Positions 25,990-34,854 of a stretch of DNA of 64,000 nt are shown in pieces. The notes below the pieces were generated by a model, which was not told where the DNA came from, made no database searches, and saw nothing but the letters and a program-made list of their open reading frames with translations. Each line of letters opens with the position of its first letter. Positions within the stretch are counted from its first letter, which is position 1. Location of the stretch: assembly GCA_963677085.2 (NCBI GenBank), contig CAXXFH010000006.1, forward strand, positions 930,001 to 994,000. Reading direction: 5' to 3'. Source of the DNA: G963677085 sp963677085 (GTDB lineage: Bacteria; Planctomycetota; Planctomycetia; Pirellulales; Thermoguttaceae). A program made the translations under genes and the position numbers.

Positions 25990-26925
25990 ATGAATACACG
26001 TGTTGCTTGTCCTCTTTGTAAATGTCGATGGTTCCGTACGCTGGGAGAGAATCCAGACTTTCCAAAGACGAAAATCCTGCGCTGCTTTCGTTGCGGGCTG
26101 ATGTGGACCTTTCCGCGACCGAGCTCTAAGAAGCTGGCGGAGTTATATCGTGCTCAATACCGTGAAGGAACGGGCCAGCACAAAAACCCAAAATACCTCG
26201 AGTTCATGGACGCACGCGCATCCGCGCAAAAGGATTTCATTGTTGGCACGGCCAAACGTGAGTGCTTTCCGAGACACGTCCTAGACGTCGGTTGCGGCGC
26301 GGGGTCACTTTTGCGAACGTTTGCCGACGGCGCTGACTCGCTCACGGGCTATGAGCCTGATGAGAACATGTACCATGTGGCCCGTTCGCGTCTACCTGAG
26401 GCAGCAAATCTTTACAACAGCGTTTGCATCAGCAACGGCAGTTTACAGCCATCGTATGACTTGATTACGCTGTCTCATGTGCTGGAGCATTTTCGAGATC
26501 CTTTTGTCATGCTGCAAACTCTCCTGCGACGTCTTCGTCCTGGGGGACTATTGTTTGTCGAGATTCCGAATGAGACCACGGTGTCTGTGAGCGACCTATG
26601 CAAGACACAGCACCGGGGTCTAACCCATTTGTGGTTCTTTTCCGTTCCGTCGTTCAGGGAAATGGCTGTCCATGCTGGCGCGAAGGTTGTCAGCTTATAC
26701 ACATGTGGTCCATCGCAAGACATTTTTTCCGTTCCTTACGGCGACCTGCGCTTCTTGGAGAAGAGAGGTGGTAAGCGACTGTCGACTCTTCGTCGTAAGC
26801 GAATTCAGCTCGCTAAAAAAGCTGGCGAAAAGGAAGCTTGGGATTCCGAGGTAACGTTGCGAGGCACGCTAACTGCGCAGCACGCTCGAGGCCTTTGGAT
26901 TCGTGCCGTGCTGCAGCAATCCTGA
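25990..26925 (+). CDS. SAM-dependent methyltransferase with N-terminal zinc ribbon
   Basis: The 311-residue protein starts with CPLC...CFRCG (Cys pairs near residues 6-9 and 33-36) and then a class I methyltransferase with motif I LDVGCGAGS near residue 100 and ISLSHVLEHF-like motif (LITLSHVLEHF) near 160. Family members act on sugars or nucleotide sugars in polysaccharide loci. It could cap the exported chain recognised by the ATPase. The 247 bases after it hold no gene. Confidence 0.83.
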   Translation: MNTRVACPLCKCRWFRTLGENPDFPKTKILRCFRCGLMWTFPRPSSKKLAELYRAQYREGTGQHKNPKYLEFMDARASAQKDFIVGTAKRECFPRHVLDVGCGAGSLLRTFADGADSLTGYEPDENMYHVARSRLPEAANLYNSVCISNGSLQPSYDLITLSHVLEHFRDPFVMLQTLLRRLRPGGLLFVEIPNETTVSVSDLCKTQHRGLTHLWFFSVPSFREMAVHAGAKVVSLYTCGPSQDIFSVPYGDLRFLEKRGGKRLSTLRRKRIQLAKKAGEKEAWDSEVTLRGTLTAQHARGLWIRAVLQQS

Positions 26926-27172
26926 AGTTGGCTGGCTCGTTGAAAGGCGGTCTGAGTGGCAGGCTGGACTGTGTAATACTATGCCCCAGCGAGGTCGTCA
27001 AGCGGCGGGTCGACTACGAAACGGGTAAACGTGCTCTGGTGTCCTAAGGACGGCCCGAAAAATAAATTTCCGTTTTTCAAGGTGAAACGCGAGGGCCGTC
27101 GCGAAGCACGGCCCGATGAATCGGCAAGTTAATTTTCGGTCGATCCTAAAAGGCAACAGCGAGACGTAAGGG

Positions 27173-28339
27173 ATGATTGACAAAATAGTCAACTTGTTGC
27201 CTCACGCTCCGAAGGAATGGGTCAATAGTACCCTTGAGCGTGTCGGTTACCGAATTGTAGCCGTTGCTCCCCGGGGAGCATCTTTCGACATCCGACGTGC
27301 AAACGATCAAGTATTGAATGATCCGACGTGCATCGATGCAGTCATCGTTGTTTCAGGATTCGACAGAGCGATCGGTTCGGACAAATCCATATACAATTAC
27401 TATAGACATCTACGACGAGAAGGTCACAACGTTCTCTTTCTTACCGACTCGGAGCCCGATTCGAAAACGATGCGGATTCTGTATCGACTTCATGAGGTGG
27501 GCAAGCCGGTCATTTTCAATGGTGCAAGGTGTTTCTTCAGCAATAGAATATGCAACTTCATGCTGAAGACAGAAGGCTGTTACATCTACTGGCATGAATG
27601 CAAAGACATAATAGAGCGGATATTCATCAAGGAACGTCCTTCGCGATATCAGAAGCTTCGTCGCTTCATCAACCGCCATCATTCTCTTTTTGTATCCGAA
27701 TTCCAGGGCGACTTTTACCGGGAGCACTTTGGCGTGGAGAAGTGCAACATCCTGTGTCACTTCATTGTTCCTCCCATTGGGCAGTACATCAGTCAGATCG
27801 ACCGATGTGAGCAAGAACTCCGCGCGGAAGACACCAATGTCGTGATGGTGGGCAGTGTTCAGAAGCGCAAAGGGGTTGATCTGTATTCTCGTTTGGCAGA
27901 CTATTGTGCTGAGGCAAGGTTGGATTGGAAGTTCCACTGGCTTGGGTACTCCGCCATCGAGTCGCCTGACGATTTTTACTTTTCTCAAAATGTCAATTGG
28001 CTCACCTACAGACACGATGTTGGCGACTTTTTACGGAAGAGCTCTGTGTTTTTCATGTCGTCAAGGTCTGAAAGCTTTCCTCTGACCATTTGTGAGTCGT
28101 TGAAGGTTGGATTGCCAGTTGTGTTCTATAAGGGTGTGTGTGCACCTCAGGAACTCCGAGATTTACCCGCCTGTTTTGTCTACCATGAGTATTCTGTTGA
28201 TGCTGCATTCAAGACACTTGACGCCGCGCTAAGGGTGCAAGTCGATCAAGCCGAGATTGATGCAGTATTAGATCCGCTCATCGATGGATCTGGTTTCACG
28301 GCCCGGTTAACAAAGATTCTCGAAGGTAGGCGTCGATGA
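27173..28339 (+). CDS. glycosyltransferase, GT-B fold (GT4-like)
   Basis: The 388-residue protein has a diverged N-terminal half and a recognisable C-terminal donor domain: VVMVGSVQKRKGVDLYSRLA near residue 225 and SSRSESFPLTICESLKVGLP near 300, with the Glu of the E-x7-E motif. It transfers a sugar from a nucleotide donor in the cytoplasm; the sugar cannot be read. Its stop overlaps the next gene by four bases. The base composition is more A+T rich than the flanking chromosome. Confidence 0.8.
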   Translation: MIDKIVNLLPHAPKEWVNSTLERVGYRIVAVAPRGASFDIRRANDQVLNDPTCIDAVIVVSGFDRAIGSDKSIYNYYRHLRREGHNVLFLTDSEPDSKTMRILYRLHEVGKPVIFNGARCFFSNRICNFMLKTEGCYIYWHECKDIIERIFIKERPSRYQKLRRFINRHHSLFVSEFQGDFYREHFGVEKCNILCHFIVPPIGQYISQIDRCEQELRAEDTNVVMVGSVQKRKGVDLYSRLADYCAEARLDWKFHWLGYSAIESPDDFYFSQNVNWLTYRHDVGDFLRKSSVFFMSSRSESFPLTICESLKVGLPVVFYKGVCAPQELRDLPACFVYHEYSVDAAFKTLDAALRVQVDQAEIDAVLDPLIDGSGFTARLTKILEGRRR

Positions 28340-30366
28340 TCGCTGTACTGATAGTCACGTACAATCGCAAGGAGCTACTCAGAGAGTGCCTGGATGCGGT
28401 TTTCGCGCAAACAACACCTCCGGATCGAGTTTACCTAGTCGACAACGCATCATCGGATGGGACGCCGGAGATGTTGTGCGATCTCTACTCGCAGAGCGAG
28501 GACGTTGTTGAGGGGGCATGCTGGGAATGTCGGCAATTCAAGACTTCACCGGTTCCCATGGCGTATTACCGGTTGCGAAATAACACCGGTGCGTCAGGTG
28601 GCTTTAATTTTGGCATGAAGATGGCCTATGCCGATGGAGCGGATTGGATATGGGTAATGGATGACGACACCATTCCCTACCGCGATGCGTTGGAACAATT
28701 GGTTTCGACTCCACGCTTCGCAAGGAGCAATACAGGATTCCTCGCTTCTGTTCCGCGCTGGAGTGATGGAAACATACACGTGATGAACGTTCACGGACAC
28801 CCAATGAACTTCTCGTTTCTCAATGACAATTTCGACCATCGATGTATTCCCGCCAGTAACTGTTCATTTGTGGGAGTGATGATTAGCCGTACGGCGATCG
28901 AAACCGTGGGATTTCCGATTAAGGATTTTTTCATTTGGTCGGATGACACGGAATACACCTATCGAATCACAGAAAAAGGTGGCCTACCGTCGTTCTACGT
29001 ATTTGGGAGCAATGTCCTACATAAAACTGCGCATAATCGTGGGGCCGGAATACAGGATCTTTGTGACAGCAACTGGGTGAAATATTGGTACGGCCTAAGG
29101 AACAAGGTTGTTTTGACAAGAATGCGCGCACGAGGCTTTCGCAAGAGTGTGATGTCCGCGTGCATGCTCGCGGTTGTCCTAAGTGTTCAAGTTTTTCGAA
29201 ACAAACGACTTTCGACCATTCATAAGGCCAAAATCGTTCTCAATATTCTTCGCGGATTGGCGTTTTTCCCGAAAATCGAGACGGTTGAACTCCAGCAAGG
29301 AGGCGTCGGCAAGAAGGCACGGCTCGTAGAAGCACATGGTTTTTGGACACTTGCAATCGGCCTGAGTTATATCGCAAAGCAATCCGGCGAATTCTATGAT
29401 CATCTCTTGGTGACAAGTGAACCTTTTGAACCACAGGCAAACATTGAGTGCCTGGTTGAATACGCGAAGAAATTGTGGAAGTTCGATCGAATCACCATCG
29501 TGCGAGATTATCTTGCGACGTCGGGCAAGGTGAATGAAAAGGCCTTGGTTAGGCAGTTGCTACCCAGCTATGCATGTGTTCTAAGTGCTTCAGTGAAAAG
29601 CATCACTAATCGCCTTGTCCATGAAAACGATATTGAAGCCGAGGAGGTTGTATGCTGCGCTGATGGGCTGGGATTCTTTGCCCACCGAGATTTTTCGTCC
29701 TCGCGGCACGCGCCAGTCGACACGGCCGTTTACCTCAATTACTCTCCGAAACTCGACGTGTCCTGCGCTAAGAAACATATTCGGAGTCTGGTACCGATCG
29801 AAAAAGAGGATCTGCTTTCCAGTCTTTGGGGCTTGAGAAACCCTGTCGACTTGTCTTGCGTTGAGCCAAGTGACGAGTTCGTGATCCTTTTCGCCGGATA
29901 TCTGTGGAAAACGCATGGCGGCGTGCCGTGGGACATGGAATGTGAAGTTCACCAAATCGCAGTGGAATCCTTGCTGGCAACCAATGTAAAGGTGCTTCTT
30001 AGAGATCATTTTCGGAATCCGAGGCCGTTCTATGATGCCATCAAGGATCGGGTGAACGGGTGCGATAGTCACTTTTTGAAGTACCCGCCGAGTCTCGTAC
30101 CGGAGTTGGATGACTTGCCTGCAAAACCTTGTGCTGTTCTGGGCGTGTTCTCGACCGCGTTGCTGACTTTCGCCAATGTTTACGGTATTCCTGCCTACAC
30201 GTTTGCTGCAGACGAATTCCTTGCTCGCATACCCGATCGCCGGTCTGGTTTTGCGGAAAACGACAAAAGGTTACTCCGACTGATCAAGGATCTCCTGCCG
30301 GACATGTCGGAGTTCGTCAGGCTGCGAAGAGAGAAAGAGCGAGCAGGTGGTGCCGCTTCGCTCTGA
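28336..30366 (+). CDS. two-domain glycosyltransferase: GT2 (galactofuranosyl-type) plus polysialyltransferase-like domain
   Basis: Of 676 residues, the first 300 form a GT2 domain like GlfT2/galactofuranosyltransferases (AVLIVTYNRKELL, GASGGFNFGM, WVMDDDTIP with the metal-binding Asp run, and FIWSDDTEYTYR). Residues about 335-665 resemble the polysialyltransferase family: a Rossmann-like start, FAGYLWKTHGGVPWD, LLRDHFRNPRPF, and PCAVLGVFSTALLTFANVYG near the CMP-binding end. NeuA- and NeuB-like genes follow, and a UDP-galactopyranose mutase is also present, so both donor sugars could be made here. The second-domain assignment is by pattern only. Confidence 0.72.
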   Translation: MIAVLIVTYNRKELLRECLDAVFAQTTPPDRVYLVDNASSDGTPEMLCDLYSQSEDVVEGACWECRQFKTSPVPMAYYRLRNNTGASGGFNFGMKMAYADGADWIWVMDDDTIPYRDALEQLVSTPRFARSNTGFLASVPRWSDGNIHVMNVHGHPMNFSFLNDNFDHRCIPASNCSFVGVMISRTAIETVGFPIKDFFIWSDDTEYTYRITEKGGLPSFYVFGSNVLHKTAHNRGAGIQDLCDSNWVKYWYGLRNKVVLTRMRARGFRKSVMSACMLAVVLSVQVFRNKRLSTIHKAKIVLNILRGLAFFPKIETVELQQGGVGKKARLVEAHGFWTLAIGLSYIAKQSGEFYDHLLVTSEPFEPQANIECLVEYAKKLWKFDRITIVRDYLATSGKVNEKALVRQLLPSYACVLSASVKSITNRLVHENDIEAEEVVCCADGLGFFAHRDFSSSRHAPVDTAVYLNYSPKLDVSCAKKHIRSLVPIEKEDLLSSLWGLRNPVDLSCVEPSDEFVILFAGYLWKTHGGVPWDMECEVHQIAVESLLATNVKVLLRDHFRNPRPFYDAIKDRVNGCDSHFLKYPPSLVPELDDLPAKPCAVLGVFSTALLTFANVYGIPAYTFAADEFLARIPDRRSGFAENDKRLLRLIKDLLPDMSEFVRLRREKERAGGAASL

Positions 30367-30447
30367 CCGAAGTGCTCACCGAGTATGTGGACGGCTTGGA
30401 AAAATGGCTGTGGGAAGCTCAGGCGAGTTGTGCCAGGAGTAGACGCG

Positions 30448-31230
30448 ATGCTTAAACGAATTCGAGCGAAGTACAAAGACATCAAATGGTGGTTTTTTTA
30501 CCAGAATTGGTTTGCGGGAAAAATCATCGAACTTTTGGGAAACGAGGGTGAGATCGCCGGACTCAAGTTTGACTTGGATAATCCGTACATCGCCACGTTT
30601 CTCAAAAGCCGTTTTCTCTTCAAGACTTACGAATACGGCTCGCAACTGCTCATTTCAAAATATGTCAATCCTTGTTTGCCTGTAGTGGAGTTTGGCGGCT
30701 GCATTGGCGTGATGTCATGCCTTACGAATCGACTTCTGGAGAATCCAAGCAATCATGTTGTAGTTGAGGCGCAACCGTTTCTCATCGATACACTGCGAAA
30801 GAACAGGGACCGGAACGGTTGCCAATTCGAAATAATTCATGCAGCGTTGGCCTACGGTTCAGACTCTGTAGAATTCTGGATCCATCCACGGTACTTTATC
30901 GGCAACAGCGTTCGCCCTCGTGCAGGCGGGGAGGCGGTTCGTGTTCCCTCCGTCTCCCTGGAAACGATTGTGCGGCAATACGGGTACAGCAGAATCACCC
31001 TAGTCGTCGACGTAGAAGGCGCCGAAACCACTCTAGTGGCTAACGAATTGGACATGCTCCGCAGTGTTGTCGACACATTGATTGTGGAATTGCATCCAGC
31101 CGAATGGTGTGCAGGCGCCGCCGGCATCGACAACCTTAAGGCCACACTCGCTGATTCTGGTTTCAAAGAAGTTGATCGTGTACGCCAGGACTTCGTCTAC
31201 AAGAATTTCAATATGGATCAGGTGGAATAA
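30448..31230 (+). CDS. FkbM-family methyltransferase
   Basis: The 260-residue protein has the FkbM pattern: PVVEFGGCIGVMSCLTNRLL (SAM-binding start, about residue 80), VVVEAQPFLIDTLRKNRDRN, and SRITLVVDVEGAETTLV near residue 185. FkbM enzymes O-methylate sugars or polyketides. The start at 30448 has AGGAG six bases before it; the longer frame (30385) is less likely. It follows the fused transferase by 82 bases. Confidence 0.85.
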   Translation: MLKRIRAKYKDIKWWFFYQNWFAGKIIELLGNEGEIAGLKFDLDNPYIATFLKSRFLFKTYEYGSQLLISKYVNPCLPVVEFGGCIGVMSCLTNRLLENPSNHVVVEAQPFLIDTLRKNRDRNGCQFEIIHAALAYGSDSVEFWIHPRYFIGNSVRPRAGGEAVRVPSVSLETIVRQYGYSRITLVVDVEGAETTLVANELDMLRSVVDTLIVELHPAEWCAGAAGIDNLKATLADSGFKEVDRVRQDFVYKNFNMDQVE

Positions 31231-31320
31231 TCGAATAGGAGTGATACGCCTGTCTCGCATATCTCGTGCTGATGAGTGCCAATGTTGATCGCGGATGCGG
31301 GGCAAGGTGGCGGAGAAGAG

Positions 31321-32418
31321 ATGCAGACCCAGGATTACACGAGCATGAGCAATAGGTCTGAGCAGGTGGTCTTGGCTTTGATTCCCGCGAGAAGCGGGTC
31401 GAAGTCGATTCCACACAAAAATATTAAAGAGGTTGGGGGCAAGCCGTTGCTCGCGTGGTCTATCGAGCACGCCAGGAGTGCACGATCAGTCTCCCGCATC
31501 GTCGTTAGTACCGATAGTGAGGAGTATGCGACAATCGCTCGCGACTTCGGTGCCGAGACGCCTTTTCTGCGGCCTACCGAATATGCCCGTGACGATTCGA
31601 CCGATCTGGAAGTGTTTCAACATGCACTCCAATGGCTGAAGGAATCCCAGGGCTATGAGCCCGACATTTGCGTACATCTTCGCCCAACGTGTCCTGTGCG
31701 TCCTACGGGTATGATTGACGAGATCGTCGACATCCTAGCAAGCAATCCGACGCTACACTCCGTACGTACGGTAACGGAGGTGCTGCATCCTCCATTCAAA
31801 ATGTGGTACCGCGAGGCCGACGGTCTTTTGAAGCCTGTTGCACCACTAGACGAAGTATCGGAACCCTGGAATCGACCACGGCAGGTGTTGCCAACCACGT
31901 ACCTTCAAACCGCGAATGTGGACGCAGTGCGAACGCGCGTTATCACTCAGAATCATTCAATGACGGGAAGCAGAATCTGGGGCTATTTGGAGGCGTGTCT
32001 TCACGATATCGATACCGAAGACGAACTGCGTCGGGCGGAAAAAGCGCTGCGTTTAAGCGGTGCTAACGCAAACGAAGGCGGTGGTAGCCCAAAGGAACGG
32101 ACACGAAAGACGTTTTGTTTCGATATCGACGGAGTCATTGCGACGATTACGCCTGGGAATGACTATCGGTTGGCAGCGCCACGGCGCGACACGATTACCC
32201 ATATCAATCGGCTCTACGATGCTGGGCACGAGATTATTCTTTTCACGGCGAGGGGTTCTGCCACAGGGATCGATTGGAGTGACGTTACGAAGGAACAAAT
32301 GAAACGTTGGGGGGTCAGGTATCATCACCTGCGGTTTGGAAAGCCCGCGGCCGATGTCTACGTCGACGACCGCATGGTTGCGTTGGATGAATTGGAAGAG
32401 CTAACCCGGATGGGATAA
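31321..32418 (+). CDS. CMP-nonulosonate cytidylyltransferase (NeuA-like) fused to HAD-type domain
   Basis: Residues about 12-240 are a NeuA/KdsB-type cytidylyltransferase: ALIPARSGSKSIPHKNIKEV, ICVHLRPTCPVRP, and the NVDAVR region; it would activate a sialic-like acid with CTP. From about residue 260 a second domain has FDIDGVIATI, ILFTARGS and FGKPAADVYVDDR, the HAD phosphatase motifs, which may dephosphorylate a nonulosonate phosphate made by the next enzyme. ATG 31321 follows GGAG; a GTG at 31276 is possible. The pairing of both steps in one chain is notable. Confidence 0.8.
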   Translation: MQTQDYTSMSNRSEQVVLALIPARSGSKSIPHKNIKEVGGKPLLAWSIEHARSARSVSRIVVSTDSEEYATIARDFGAETPFLRPTEYARDDSTDLEVFQHALQWLKESQGYEPDICVHLRPTCPVRPTGMIDEIVDILASNPTLHSVRTVTEVLHPPFKMWYREADGLLKPVAPLDEVSEPWNRPRQVLPTTYLQTANVDAVRTRVITQNHSMTGSRIWGYLEACLHDIDTEDELRRAEKALRLSGANANEGGGSPKERTRKTFCFDIDGVIATITPGNDYRLAAPRRDTITHINRLYDAGHEIILFTARGSATGIDWSDVTKEQMKRWGVRYHHLRFGKPAADVYVDDRMVALDELEELTRMG

Positions 32419-32432
32419 GTGGAGTAGAGGCG

Positions 32433-33929
32433 ATGAACGAGGTTTTTAAAGATCTTTTCATTTTCGAAGTTGCCAACAATCATCAAGGTAGTCTTGATCA
32501 TGGCCTGCGGATTGTTCGCGAAATGGCAAAGATCGTACGTAAGTACGGTATCCATGCCGGGGTGAAGTTTCAATACCGGGAACTTGAAACATTCATTCAT
32601 CCCGATTACCGCGACCGAAAAGACGTCAAACACATTCCTCGCTTCTTGGATACACGGCTTACGAGTGACCAGTTTCAGGTCTTGCTCGGTGCCGTTCGGG
32701 AAGAGGGAATGGTCACTATTGTCACACCGTTTGATGAAGCGTCCGTCGCCCGTTGCATCGAGCACGGCGTTGATGTGCTCAAGGTGGCAAGCTGTAGCGC
32801 CACCGATTGGCCCTTGCTGGAGGAAGTTGCGACAAGTGGGCGACCGGTGATTATTTCGACGGGAGGCATCTTGACTCGGGAGATCGATAACGTCGTCAGC
32901 TTTTTCAGTCATCGTGAAAGCAATTTTGCGATCATGCATTGTGTTGGAATGTACCCGACGCCAAATGATGCTCTCCAGTTGAACTACATCGACAAGATGA
33001 AAAACCGGTATCCTGCGATGTCCGTTGGTTATTCTGGTCATGAAGCACCCGACAATCTAGACGTCGTGAAGATTGCCGTTGCCAAAGGGGCTGACCTGCT
33101 AGAGCGACATGTTGGTGTCCCCACCGACTCGATTAAGCTCAATGGCTATTCGATGTCACCGGAGCAGGTTGATGCCTGGGTGAGTGCGGCACTTGCCGCC
33201 CGATGTATTTGTGGTACCAATGGTTCGAAGCAGGTAACCCAAAGCGAAGTCGAGTCGCTCAGGTCGCTGAAACGCGGCGTGTTTGCACAGCGAGCTATCG
33301 AGGCTGGTGCACGGATTTGCCGAGACGATGTGTTTTTTTCCATGCCCTGTGTTGATGGACAACTTACCAGCGGTGAATTTGGGCGGTACCGCGCGCAGTA
33401 TATTGCGTCGCGCGACTACAAGGCGAACGAGCCGTTGTTCGAGTATTGTCAACCCGATGAAATCGGCAAGATTAGAACGATCATTCACGACATCAAAGGC
33501 ATGCTTTACGAGGCAAAAATCGAGTTAGGTAGCGAGGTCGAGATCGAGTTGTCGCATCACTATGGAATCGACCAGTTCCGGCGAATCGGGTGTGCCATTG
33601 TGAACGTGGTCAACCGGGACTACTGCAAAAAGTTGATTCTCGTATTTCCCGGGCAGAAGAATCCGCGTCATGCACACAAGATCAAGGAGGAAACCTTCCA
33701 GGTTCTATGGGGCGACTTGCAGGTGGAAATTGATGGAAAAACCTACATCTTGCACCCCGGCGACAAGATGCTGGTGGAGCCCGGCCAAATGCATTCCTTT
33801 CAAAGTGGGGCGGGGGCGATTTTCGAGGAAATCTCCACGACTCATCAACGCAACGATTCGTATTACGCAGATGACAGGATCAATACTCGCGACTCCTTGG
33901 AACGGAAGACCCTTCTGCAGGAATGGTAA
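32433..33929 (+). CDS. nonulosonate synthase (NeuB-like) with SAF and C-terminal cupin domain
   Basis: The 498-residue protein starts with a NeuB barrel (FEVANNHQGS, GVKFQYR, IISTGG, MHCVGMYPTP, VGYSGHE, LERHVG), condensing phosphoenolpyruvate with a six-carbon sugar. An antifreeze-like SAF domain follows at about 285-345. From about 365 there is an extra cupin (IVNVVNRDYCKKLILVFPGQ, RHAHKIKEETFQVLWGDLQV, LVEPGQMHSF), like sugar isomerases, which could make or bind the sugar substrate. No epimerase (NeuC) gene is present here. It follows the NeuA-like gene by 14 bases. Confidence 0.85.
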   Translation: MNEVFKDLFIFEVANNHQGSLDHGLRIVREMAKIVRKYGIHAGVKFQYRELETFIHPDYRDRKDVKHIPRFLDTRLTSDQFQVLLGAVREEGMVTIVTPFDEASVARCIEHGVDVLKVASCSATDWPLLEEVATSGRPVIISTGGILTREIDNVVSFFSHRESNFAIMHCVGMYPTPNDALQLNYIDKMKNRYPAMSVGYSGHEAPDNLDVVKIAVAKGADLLERHVGVPTDSIKLNGYSMSPEQVDAWVSAALAARCICGTNGSKQVTQSEVESLRSLKRGVFAQRAIEAGARICRDDVFFSMPCVDGQLTSGEFGRYRAQYIASRDYKANEPLFEYCQPDEIGKIRTIIHDIKGMLYEAKIELGSEVEIELSHHYGIDQFRRIGCAIVNVVNRDYCKKLILVFPGQKNPRHAHKIKEETFQVLWGDLQVEIDGKTYILHPGDKMLVEPGQMHSFQSGAGAIFEEISTTHQRNDSYYADDRINTRDSLERKTLLQEW

Positions 33930-33962
33930 CGAGCGTAGGACTGTTTTGTAATACTGTCGAGA

Positions 33963-34826
33963 ATGACACATCTTTCTCAATTGCTGAGCCCTCCGTTTTG
34001 GATTGCCAAACGCGCGCGTATTCTGCCGGAGTTGACATGGCGTGCTCGTAATCTTCATGCCCCCCTTTGCCGACTCGCAAGTCGTGCAGGATTGCATTTA
34101 TCCGCTAATTGTCGACGATTAGCCGGTTTGCGCAACAAGCATATTGGGCAACGTGCATTCGTTATCGGCAACGGCCCGAGTTTGAAGACTGCCGATCTGG
34201 ATCACCTTGGTAACGAGATTACCTTCGCGTGCAACAAGATCTACCTCGCCTTCGATACAACGGAATGGCGGCCAACATATTATGCTGCGGAAGACATCTT
34301 GATGCTTCAACATCATCTGCCGGGAGTTCACGATTTTCGTAGTTCAATCAAGCTATTCCCGACTTACGCAATAGGTTATGCACGCCGGGATGCAAACGCC
34401 ATTTACTACCGGCAGAGTTATCGGGACTTTTTTCCAAACTTGCCGCGATTTTCATCGGATCCGATGGACCGCGTATATGGTGGAAACACAGTGATTTACG
34501 CGCTTCTCCAGTTTGCTGTCTACATGGGAATTCGGGAGGTTTATCTACTTGGCGTCGATTTCCACTACGACACACCGAAAGAGCGGGTTTCATCCGAAGC
34601 GGATGACAACTTTTCCATGTATCGCGTAGGTGACGAGAAGAATCATTTTCATCGGGATTACTTGCGCCCAGGTGACCTGATGTGTAATCCGAACATTGAG
34701 CGTCACGAAAAGGCCTATCAGTCGGCGAAGATTGCGATGGAACAGCGTGGAGGACGCATCGTGAATGTCACGCGTGGTGGGAAACTCGAAGTGTTTCCGC
34801 GTTTGGAATTCGAGGCACTTTTTTGA
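33963..34826 (+). CDS. DUF115 / MptE-like family protein (possible nonulosonate transferase)
   Basis: The 287-residue protein carries RAFVIGNGPSL near residue 62 and the central VYGGNTVIYALLQFAVYMG and YLLGVDFHYD, the DUF115 Rossmann-like pattern. DUF115 domains form the core of Maf-type transferases that add nonulosonic acids to flagellin, so a role in transferring the sugar made by the two genes upstream is plausible. The family also contains pterin kinases, so this remains inference. Confidence 0.72.
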   Translation: MTHLSQLLSPPFWIAKRARILPELTWRARNLHAPLCRLASRAGLHLSANCRRLAGLRNKHIGQRAFVIGNGPSLKTADLDHLGNEITFACNKIYLAFDTTEWRPTYYAAEDILMLQHHLPGVHDFRSSIKLFPTYAIGYARRDANAIYYRQSYRDFFPNLPRFSSDPMDRVYGGNTVIYALLQFAVYMGIREVYLLGVDFHYDTPKERVSSEADDNFSMYRVGDEKNHFHRDYLRPGDLMCNPNIERHEKAYQSAKIAMEQRGGRIVNVTRGGKLEVFPRLEFEALF

Positions 34827-34854
34827 TGGCAGTCCCACCACGAAGGGAAGGAAA

